Under the pieces are notes generated by a model. The model saw only the letters and a program-made list of their open reading frames with translations. It ran no database searches and was not told the origin of the DNA. Source: Treponema sp. (lineage in GTDB: Bacteria; Spirochaetota; Spirochaetia; Treponematales; Rectinemataceae). Taken from it: a stretch of 14,322 bases of DNA. The translations under genes were made by a program, and so were the position numbers. Below are positions 1 to 5,986 of this stretch, piece by piece (position 1 is the stretch's first letter; each line of letters opens with the position of its first letter). Location: the NCBI GenBank assembly GCA_017849315.1, contig JAFIHQ010000125.1, positions 1 through 14,322 on the forward strand, given 5' to 3'.

Positions 1-86
1 GGGTCCTTGATTTCACCACGGCTTATCAGCGCAGCAATCTCCTCGCGCAGCACTTCTTCCAGCCGCTTAAGCCTTTTCTGATCCAC
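1..86 (-). CDS. rbfA: Ribosome-binding factor A, N-terminal fragment (runs off window)
   Basis: Only the first 28 complete codons are visible, starting at GTG (84-86) and reading toward position 1. They begin VDQKRLKRLEEVLREEIA and end with SRGEIKD. The LREE...L.RGEIKDP pattern is typical of the start of RbfA, a small KH-fold protein that binds the 30S subunit during late 16S rRNA maturation. The start overlaps the last 20 bp of infB, which suggests translational coupling. A purine-rich GGCGGAG sequence lies just upstream of the GTG with a short spacer. Position after infB is the usual place for rbfA in bacteria, which supports the call despite the short fragment. The rest of the protein lies outside the window, so integrity cannot be judged. 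Confidence 0.85.
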   Translation of the reverse strand, partial: MDQKRLKRLEEVLREEIAALISRGEIKD

Positions 87-3000
87 TGCTCTCCGCCTGT
101 TTGTTGCTGGTACTGCCAGCGCTACCAGCGCCCTTGGTATCTTCCTGCTTGCCGCCTCCAGCCTTGTTTTCGTCAGCCTTGGCTTGAGTGGCAGTGGCTT
201 GACTCAAGGTCCTTGCCACTTCAATTGTCTCGTAGATCTCGAGAATATCGCCCACCTTAAGGTCGGTACAGTTCTCTATACCAATTCCGCACTCAAAGCC
301 AGCTGTCACTTCCTTGACATCGTCCTTGAAGCGCTTAAGCGAATTTATATTGCCCTGGAATATCTCAATATTGTCCCGGACAACCCTGACCTGGCTATTG
401 CGTCGGACGACGCCCTCAAGCATGTAACAGCCCGCAACGATGCCAACTTTTGGCACCCTGAAGATTTCGCGGACTTCGGCTTTGCCGATCTCCTGCTCTT
501 TAAGTTCAGGCGACAGCATGCCTTCCATTGCCTTCTGTATATCTTCCTGCGCTCTATAAATGATGTTGTATTTTCGGATATCAACTTTTTCGCGTTCAGC
601 AAGAGCCTTGGCTGACGGAGTCGGCCTGACGTTGAATCCAATAATAATGGCATCAGAAGCAGAAGCCATCATTACGTCGTCTTCCGAAATGGCACCTGCA
701 GCGGCACGAATCACATTGAGACGTATCTCTGGCGTGGACAGTTTTTCCAGCATGCTCTTGAGCGCTTCTACTGACCCTTGTACGTCGCCTTTGATAATAA
801 CCTTGAGCTCTTGTACTTCTCCAGCAGAAATCGTTTCGTACAAATTGTCCAAAGTCACTTTCTTGACGTTCTTACCCTCTTCGTATTTCTTGAGTTCTTG
901 GCGTTTAGCAGAAATTTCACGAGCGTATTTTTCGTCCTCAACGACTTCAAAAGGATCGCCTGCATTCGGAATGCCTTCAAAGCCCAACACCTCTACAGGC
1001 ATGGAGGGCTCTGCAATCTCGACACGCGCACCTTTGTCATTGAACATTGCTCTTACTTTGCCAGGGAATATGCCCGCAACAAACGGATCACCAATACGAA
1101 GCGTGCCATTTAGTACGATAATAGTGGCAACGATGCCTCGACCCTGATCAATTTTGGACTCGATAACTTTCCCCTCTGCCAGGCGATCGTAACTCGCCTT
1201 GAGTTCGAGCACCTCAGCTTGCAGAAGAATTGCATCCATGAGTTCATTGATGCCTATCTTTTGAAGTGCCGAGACTTCACAGAATTGTGTGGTTCCACCC
1301 CACTCCTCTGGCTGAAGCCCAATCTCCGAAAGCTGAGTCTTGACCCTATCCACATTGGCATCAGGCAAGTCGATTTTGTTCACCGCAACAATAATTGGAA
1401 CACCTGCAGCACGAGCGTGATCGATTGCCTCCTTAGTCTGAGGCATTACGCCTTCCACTGCGGACACGACCAAGACCACGATATCAGTTACCTGTGAACC
1501 GCGCGCACGCATTTGCGTAAAAGCGGCGTGTCCAGGAGTATCCAGGAAAGTGATTTTCCCATGTGGCGTCTCTACTTGATAAGCGCCTATGTGCTGCGTA
1601 ATTCCACCATATTCGCGGGAAACCACGTCGGTCTTTCGTATCGCATCGAGCAGTTTGGTCTTGCCATGATCGACGTGTCCCATAACGGTCACAATAGGTG
1701 GACGTGGCTTCATGGCAGCAGGGTCTTCGCTGGCTTTTTCAATTACTGTCTCATCGAAAAGGCTGACAATACGGACTTCACATCCGTATTCGCCTGCGAG
1801 TATCGTAGCAGTTTCGGCATCGATTTTCTGGTTTATGGTGGCCATCACTCCAAGGCTCATCAACTTGGCGATCAGTTCCGCAGGCTTTATATTCATCTTT
1901 TTTGCCAGATCGCTGACAGAGATGTTTTCCATTATGTCGATGGATTTGGGTATCGCAATGGCTCTCGATTCGGCCTTCTTCTTGAGTTGAAGCTCTTTTT
2001 CCAGCTCGAGATCGTCTTCGTGTCGTGCAAAAGTAGTCTTGCGTTTTGTTGCCGGCTTCCTTTGGGCTGTCTTGCTGCTCTCCATGGGAGAAGGACCAGG
2101 TGCAGCCCCCCTTGAACCTCCAAGGCCGCGCCCCGAGCCGCCGGCATTCGGTCTGTTGCCAAATCGATTCTGCGAATAAGGATATCCGCCCGGTCGACCG
2201 GCAGATCCTGGTGCACCACCCTGAGGTCTTGGCCCACGAGGGTATCCCCCTGTGCCTTGCCCTTGTTGCACACCATAGCCTGAACCACGCCCTGGGCCTT
2301 GCTGGCCTTGATATCCGCCTTGCGGGCCAGAATAAGGCCTGGAACCCTGATACCCACTTCGATTGCCCTGATAACCTCTGCCCTGATACCCACTCTGATA
2401 TCCCGAACCTGCTCCTGGCGAAGAGCCAGGGCCGGAAGACGAACCACGTTGGTATGATCCAGTTCTTCCCTGACCCTGGTCGGAATAGTATCGTCCCTGG
2501 TTTTCTTGGGAACGATAAGCACTTTGATCGGCAGGTCTACCCGATACGATACCCACAGGGCCGGTCGAACGCGGCCTCTGAGGCAAACCGTTTTCTTGCC
2601 GCCCAGATGGCGGCGCCGCCGGCGCTCGAGGTGCAGAAGGTGCATGTGGGCTCGTAGGTGTTTTGTGGTCTGCCTGTCCTTGGGTGTCCGCGCCTCCCTG
2701 GGTAGTGGTGCGGGAGGTGACTGGTGGAACGCTCGATGCAGACCCTTGAGGCCTGCTCTGTTCCGCATGCGCTACAGCATTGCCTTTTTGCTCTTGCTGC
2801 TGTTCGGCCTTCTCTTTCCGTGCTTGTGGCGCCGACTCAGAAACACCGACCTTTGACGTCTCTACAGCAGGAGCGGCTTCCACAGATGTGGCTTGGGCCA
2901 GCACAGGCTGAGCAGAAGACAGCTTTTGGGATTCCGCTTCGGCCTCTCCAGGCTCGGCATCGTGATGTGCAACCACTTTGGCCGCTGCTTTCTTCAACAC

Positions 3001-3162
3001 AACTTTTTTCTTAACGACTACGACTTTTCGCTTCTCCACGCCTGACTCTTCGTCCGGCTTCTCTGGCTTAACAGAGGGCTGAACCGGAGTCTCGGCCGAT
3101 GCTGGCTTTGCTTGCTTAATGAGATGAACTTTTTTCTGTGCGTCGTCGGTGTTATCCGTCAT
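67..3162 (-). CDS. infB: Translation initiation factor IF-2
   Basis: This is the GTPase that places initiator fMet-tRNA on the 30S subunit and promotes 50S joining in the cytoplasm. It has 1031 residues, longer than E. coli IF-2 (about 890). A Lys/Val basic patch lies at residues 45-64 and a Pro/Ala/Ser-rich linker follows to about 220. A Gly/Tyr/Gln/Arg-rich segment occupies about 222-352, then a charged Lys/Glu region. An IF2-N type domain spans about 411-463. The G domain has G1 GHVDHGKT at 495-502, T522 in switch I, G3 DTPGH at 541-545, G4 NKID at 595-598 and G5 SAL at 631-633. Domains II, III and IV follow to about 986, then a 45-residue hydrophilic tail not typical of the family. The ATG at 3162 is preceded by AAAGG with a 6-nt spacer. 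The gene starts 9 bp after nusA and ends inside rbfA. No frame damage is seen. Confidence 0.99.
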   Translation of the reverse strand: MTDNTDDAQKKVHLIKQAKPASAETPVQPSVKPEKPDEESGVEKRKVVVVKKKVVLKKAAAKVVAHHDAEPGEAEAESQKLSSAQPVLAQATSVEAAPAVETSKVGVSESAPQARKEKAEQQQEQKGNAVAHAEQSRPQGSASSVPPVTSRTTTQGGADTQGQADHKTPTSPHAPSAPRAPAAPPSGRQENGLPQRPRSTGPVGIVSGRPADQSAYRSQENQGRYYSDQGQGRTGSYQRGSSSGPGSSPGAGSGYQSGYQGRGYQGNRSGYQGSRPYSGPQGGYQGQQGPGRGSGYGVQQGQGTGGYPRGPRPQGGAPGSAGRPGGYPYSQNRFGNRPNAGGSGRGLGGSRGAAPGPSPMESSKTAQRKPATKRKTTFARHEDDLELEKELQLKKKAESRAIAIPKSIDIMENISVSDLAKKMNIKPAELIAKLMSLGVMATINQKIDAETATILAGEYGCEVRIVSLFDETVIEKASEDPAAMKPRPPIVTVMGHVDHGKTKLLDAIRKTDVVSREYGGITQHIGAYQVETPHGKITFLDTPGHAAFTQMRARGSQVTDIVVLVVSAVEGVMPQTKEAIDHARAAGVPIIVAVNKIDLPDANVDRVKTQLSEIGLQPEEWGGTTQFCEVSALQKIGINELMDAILLQAEVLELKASYDRLAEGKVIESKIDQGRGIVATIIVLNGTLRIGDPFVAGIFPGKVRAMFNDKGARVEIAEPSMPVEVLGFEGIPNAGDPFEVVEDEKYAREISAKRQELKKYEEGKNVKKVTLDNLYETISAGEVQELKVIIKGDVQGSVEALKSMLEKLSTPEIRLNVIRAAAGAISEDDVMMASASDAIIIGFNVRPTPSAKALAEREKVDIRKYNIIYRAQEDIQKAMEGMLSPELKEQEIGKAEVREIFRVPKVGIVAGCYMLEGVVRRNSQVRVVRDNIEIFQGNINSLKRFKDDVKEVTAGFECGIGIENCTDLKVGDILEIYETIEVARTLSQATATQAKADENKAGGGKQEDTKGAGSAGSTSNKQAESSGSEKA
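2107..2499 (-). repeat. Low-complexity Gly/Tyr/Gln/Arg repeat region inside infB
   Basis: This stretch encodes IF-2 residues about 222-352. It contains degenerate repeats built around GYQG and GYQ (for example SGYQ, RGYQG, SGYQG, GGYQG between residues 253 and 285), then GQG, GGYPRG and RGG-like steps. The composition is almost entirely G, Y, Q, R, S and P, so it should be disordered. The codons repeat only loosely, so slippage looks old rather than recent. It replaces the Ala/Glu-rich linker of enterobacterial IF-2. Confidence 0.85.
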
Positions 3163-3171
3163 ATCTTACCT

Positions 3172-4644
3172 TTATGCCCCTTGATCGTCGTCACTATATT
3201 CAAAACTCAGTTCAACGCCACAATTGGGGCAATGTTTCATATCAGGAGTAACCACAGTCCCACAATCGGGGCATAGATACTCTTCACCTTCCTGGGCGCT
3301 TGCCTCGCCTTCTTCCTGGACGATTTCGATGTTCTCTTCGATGACCCCACGAACTGCCTCAATATCCGCCGCATCAAGGCCAGACTTCTTAACCAGTTCG
3401 TCGTCATCGTACTCAAGAAAATCTTCTACAAGGACAATTCCAGCCTGCGAAAGGGCTTCTATCCATTCAGGTTTCATGTCTGGCAAATCAGCAAGCCGCA
3501 CGGCCTCTTCTTCCACTTCAAGGGCGGCTTCCGGTTCGGCTTCAACATTCTCCCCAAAGAGACTATTTGCCGCTCTCTTGAGCTCAAGAGTCCTTACGTC
3601 CTGCATATACTGCTCTTCAGTCTTAACATCGATGTTCCAATCACACAGCCTGTTAGCGAGCTTAACGTTCTGGCCCATCTTCCCAATTGCTATTGATAGT
3701 TCTTTTTCGGACACTATTGCAAGAGCTGTATGCTTGGCTTCATCAAGTATATACACAGACTTAACTTCTGCAGGAGAAAGCGCATTCTTTATAAACTGCC
3801 TTGGATCCACGTCATATTTTACAAAGTCTATTTTTTCGCCTTCAAGTTCCTGGCTTATGAGCTGGCTCCGTATTCCCTTGGGACCAACACAAGCGCCAAC
3901 AGGGTCTATGTCATCACGCTTGGAATAAACTGCAACCTTCGTCCTATAGCCGGGCTCTCGAACAATCTTGAAAATCTCAATGGTTTTATCGTAGATCTCA
4001 GGAATTTCCAGCTCTAGAAGTTTTGTGACAAACTCCGCATGGCTTCGCGATAGAACGATTTGAAGCCCGTTCTTCCCTTTTTCAACCTCATAAATAAGAG
4101 CCTTAATTCGGTCTCCAACGTGGTAAACTTCTCTGGGCGACTGGTACTTCTTGGGGAAAATGCCCTCAACCTTCCCCAAATCCACATAAATCACCCCATT
4201 TCGTTCGCGTTGATAATACCCAATTACCAGTTCACCTTGCTTCGATTTATACTCCGCATAAAGTGTATCGCGCGAGATGTCGCGGAAGTTTTGGTGCGTC
4301 GTCTGTTTGGCTACTGTGACAGATTGAAGATCGAATTCCTGAGGATCGATGGGCAGTTCCAGGATATCTCCAATCTCTGCGTCCTCAGCGAATTTTCTTG
4401 CCTCTGAAATGGTTATCTGCAGAACATCGTCGTCCAAATTATCGTCCGCAACGATTTCTTTCTTGGCATAGATGTCGACACCTTCATAGTTGTCACGGAA
4501 GCGTATAATCGCGTTTTCGCTCGTACCATACTTTTTCTTGTAAGCGGCCAACAGAGCATCCTTGAGGGTGTTAACCACAAGTTCCTCAGGAATACCACGC
4601 TCGTTGACTAGCTCTCTAATAGCTTCGGCCATGTCTGACGCCAT
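3172..4644 (-). CDS. nusA: Transcription termination/antitermination factor NusA with C-terminal zinc-ribbon-like tail
   Basis: NusA binds RNA polymerase and nascent RNA and modulates pausing, intrinsic termination and antitermination. I choose the ATG at 4642-4644 (MASDMAEAIR), giving 490 residues. A longer reading from 4689 would add 15 residues inside rimP, but the chosen ATG has AAGGGAG about 9 nt upstream and matches family N-termini. The order is an N-terminal RNAP-binding domain (about 1-130), S1 domain (about 137-201), KH1 with GPKG at 254-257 within DPVGACVGPKG, and KH2 with GKMG at 321-324 followed by QNVKLANRL. A helix-hairpin-helix/acidic-repeat-like module follows at about 383-440. 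The last 33 residues carry CPDCG (C458, C461) and CPNCG (C472, C475), a zinc-ribbon pattern absent from E. coli and B. subtilis NusA. It lies 4 bp after rimP and 9 bp before infB, so it belongs to the same operon. Confidence 0.98.
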   Translation of the reverse strand: MASDMAEAIRELVNERGIPEELVVNTLKDALLAAYKKKYGTSENAIIRFRDNYEGVDIYAKKEIVADDNLDDDVLQITISEARKFAEDAEIGDILELPIDPQEFDLQSVTVAKQTTHQNFRDISRDTLYAEYKSKQGELVIGYYQRERNGVIYVDLGKVEGIFPKKYQSPREVYHVGDRIKALIYEVEKGKNGLQIVLSRSHAEFVTKLLELEIPEIYDKTIEIFKIVREPGYRTKVAVYSKRDDIDPVGACVGPKGIRSQLISQELEGEKIDFVKYDVDPRQFIKNALSPAEVKSVYILDEAKHTALAIVSEKELSIAIGKMGQNVKLANRLCDWNIDVKTEEQYMQDVRTLELKRAANSLFGENVEAEPEAALEVEEEAVRLADLPDMKPEWIEALSQAGIVLVEDFLEYDDDELVKKSGLDAADIEAVRGVIEENIEIVQEEGEASAQEGEEYLCPDCGTVVTPDMKHCPNCGVELSFEYSDDDQGA

Positions 4645-4648
4645 TGGC

Positions 4649-5098
4649 TTACTCTCCCTTATAACTGGAATCCAGCTTAGCCTTTGCAATAGCTGAAATC
4701 TCTATAGCAGTTGAGATATCGTTTTCTATGAAATCTATTCTGTTGCCACAATACTTGCCAAGCTTTCCGCTGCGCCATTCATTTTCCGACACCAAGAGCA
4801 ATTTGATCTGCTGCCCTTCAAAGGCCTGCCACTCTTTTGGTGTTCGGATTGTGCGGTCAATGCCAGGACTTGATACTTCAATTTCAGGGTCTTGTATATT
4901 GGCAGTTCGCCGCAACTCTGCCTCTATAAGACGGCTCGCCTTGGCACACTCTTCCGTACCAGTCCCCGACGGCGAGAAAACAGTGGCCGTTACTTTTACA
5001 TTTCCCTTGCGCTGTGAGACGGAGAATGTCAATAGACGCATTCCTGCCTTCGCAAGTAAGGCCTCAATTTCATCTTCCAGGCCAGCCTGAATAACCAC
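4649..5098 (-). CDS. rimP: Ribosome maturation factor RimP
   Basis: RimP is a cytoplasmic factor for 30S subunit assembly. The 149-residue length is normal for the family. The diagnostic stretch EVSSPGIDRTIR (about residues 73-84) corresponds to the conserved EVSSPGLDRPL segment at the end of the N-terminal alpha/beta domain, and a small C-terminal SH3-like domain follows. The start is GTG at 5098; an in-frame TAG lies six bases upstream, so no longer form is possible. GGAGGG lies upstream with a 10-nt spacer, slightly long. It is the first gene of the rimP-nusA-infB-rbfA operon and is preceded by a promoter and a terminator-containing leader, so its expression is probably attenuated. Confidence 0.96.
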   Translation of the reverse strand: MVIQAGLEDEIEALLAKAGMRLLTFSVSQRKGNVKVTATVFSPSGTGTEECAKASRLIEAELRRTANIQDPEIEVSSPGIDRTIRTPKEWQAFEGQQIKLLLVSENEWRSGKLGKYCGNRIDFIENDISTAIEISAIAKAKLDSSYKGE

Positions 5099-5142
5099 CT
5101 TCTAAAATCCCTCCAAAACAGAACGAACCTTGAACACGCGGC

Positions 5143-5169
5143 AAAAAAAAAGAGTCGAAAACCGACTCT
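5143..5169 (-). terminator. Intrinsic terminator in the rimP leader, downstream of comF
   Basis: On the minus strand AGAGTCG (5169-5163) and CGACTCT (5157-5151) form a perfect 7-bp stem around a 5-nt loop, running directly into a tract of nine T (5151-5143). It lies 88 bp after the comF stop and 44 bp before the rimP start. It would end transcripts reading through from mutS-comF. It also lies downstream of the predicted rimP promoter, so it would act as an attenuator for rimP-nusA-infB. In the plus direction the stem has no proper T tract, so it looks one-directional. Confidence 0.88.
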
Positions 5170-5195
5170 CCTTATTCCTAAAAAGAATCTTTTTA
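5164..5195 (-). promoter_or_regulatory. Candidate antiterminator and anti-antiterminator hairpins of the rimP leader
   Basis: In leader RNA order, GAUUCUUUUU (5189-5180) can pair with AAGGAGAGUC (5173-5164) over ten consecutive positions, seven Watson-Crick and three G-U, closing a 6-nt loop. The right arm contains six of the seven bases of the terminator left arm, so this hairpin and the terminator cannot form together. The left arm can instead fold with the bases before it as UAAAAAG-auu-CUUUUUA (5195-5179), which would release the terminator. Three mutually exclusive stems between promoter and first gene are what an attenuator needs. The stems were found by hand; stability was not computed, and the A/U hairpin is weak. 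No ligand or protein site is recognised. Confidence 0.5.
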
Positions 5196-5210
5196 TTTTT
5201 ACATACTTTT

Positions 5211-5239
5211 ATACTAATAGTTCGCTCTTTCTTAGTCAA
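5211..5239 (-). promoter_or_regulatory. Sigma70-like promoter for rimP-nusA-infB-rbfA
   Basis: On the minus strand a -35 box TTGACT (5239-5234) is followed by exactly 17 bp and a -10 box TAGTAT (5216-5211). These match the consensus at five and four of six positions respectively. The expected start site is near 5204, giving a leader of about 106 nt before the rimP GTG. It sits just downstream of the comF stop codon, so the translation-factor operon would have its own promoter independent of the mutS-comF transcript. Confidence 0.65.
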
Positions 5240-5256
5240 GCGCGGCATTCGTCGAA

Positions 5257-5967
5257 CTAATCCATTGCAAGCACGAGTACTGCAACTTTCTTTGTTCCAT
5301 TAGTGAGGAGGGCCCTTGAACAAGCCTCTGCGGTCGCTCCGGTCGTATAAACATCATCAAAGAGCACTACTAGCTGTGGGGCGTCAAAATGATATTCTGG
5401 ACTATACTCGTACCCTTTTGATGCGTTCGCTTTGCGTCCTTCCCTGCCCAGCGATTTTTGCTCCTCGCTTGCCATCCGTACGAGAGGCCTAACCACCGGA
5501 ACTCCCCTTTTCTCAAGCCTTGTGGCAATAGCCTCGACTTGATCCCACTCACGCGTTTTGATTTTTTCTGGTCGAGGTGGAACGGGCACAACAACATACT
5601 CTGGCCAACGTTGCTGCAAGACTTCGTATACCAGATTCGCCCAAAAACTTGCCAAGGACTTCCTTTGAGACATTTTGTAGGAGCGAATAAGCGTTGCCGG
5701 AGCATCACGATAGCGAAACAGGGGAAAGACTTCTTCATACGAATGGGTCCTGTTGCGACATGTATAACAAATCTCATCTTCACCAAAGAGTTCCGTACCA
5801 CAAAAACGACATCTCAATAATGGGCTGGGTGGTAGATTGTTGGCGCATGACTTGCACAATGGTCCGCTGACGGCTCGTTGTTGCCCATGGATACGCAGCC
5901 CGCATAGTACACAGTACTGCGGTGCTATCCAGTCTAGGATGTAGGTGCTCATATATGTGCAATCCAC
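5257..5967 (-). CDS. comF: ComF/GntX family phosphoribosyltransferase-like protein
   Basis: The 236-residue protein has the ComF layout. An N-terminal double zinc finger holds C19/C22 with C38/C41 and C53/C56 with C67/C70. A type I phosphoribosyltransferase domain follows, with the PRPP-binding motif VVLFDDVYTTGAT at 200-212 (acidic pair D204, D205). The family-typical E.QKSLGR.GR..N segment lies in between. ComF proteins are cytoplasmic and linked to DNA uptake in naturally transformable bacteria, but the exact reaction is unclear and non-competent bacteria also carry them. It starts 19 bp after the mutS stop, so co-transcription is likely. The start is uncertain: GTG at 5967 or ATG at 5952 (5 residues shorter). 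Neither has a clear ribosome-binding site, so expression may be low or coupled to mutS. Length is normal and no damage is seen. Confidence 0.9.
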   Translation of the reverse strand: MDCTYMSTYILDWIAPQYCVLCGLRIHGQQRAVSGPLCKSCANNLPPSPLLRCRFCGTELFGEDEICYTCRNRTHSYEEVFPLFRYRDAPATLIRSYKMSQRKSLASFWANLVYEVLQQRWPEYVVVPVPPRPEKIKTREWDQVEAIATRLEKRGVPVVRPLVRMASEEQKSLGREGRKANASKGYEYSPEYHFDAPQLVVLFDDVYTTGATAEACSRALLTNGTKKVAVLVLAMD

Positions 5968-5986
5968 AAAAGAGAAACGCCAAAGG

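Noticed and set aside
560..1147. 195-codon plus-strand open frame opposite infB
   Set aside because: It is antisense to the strongly conserved IF-2 domains II-III, is Ser-rich as expected for a shadow, and has no ribosome-binding site or homology that I recognise.
1932..2768. 278-codon open frame on the minus strand inside infB in another frame
   Set aside because: It lies wholly over the GC-rich, repetitive part of infB, and its product is Arg/Leu-rich with no recognisable motif. The repeat composition of the true frame explains the lack of stops.
4645..4689. Fifteen-residue N-terminal extension of NusA
   Set aside because: It overlaps the rimP 3' end, has no ribosome-binding site, and family members begin at the MASDMAEA-like position, which has a good site.
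5199..5204. ATG TAA start-stop at the predicted rimP leader 5' end
   Set aside because: It would lie at the very first bases of the transcript and has no ribosome-binding site. A six-base match of this kind is easily due to chance.
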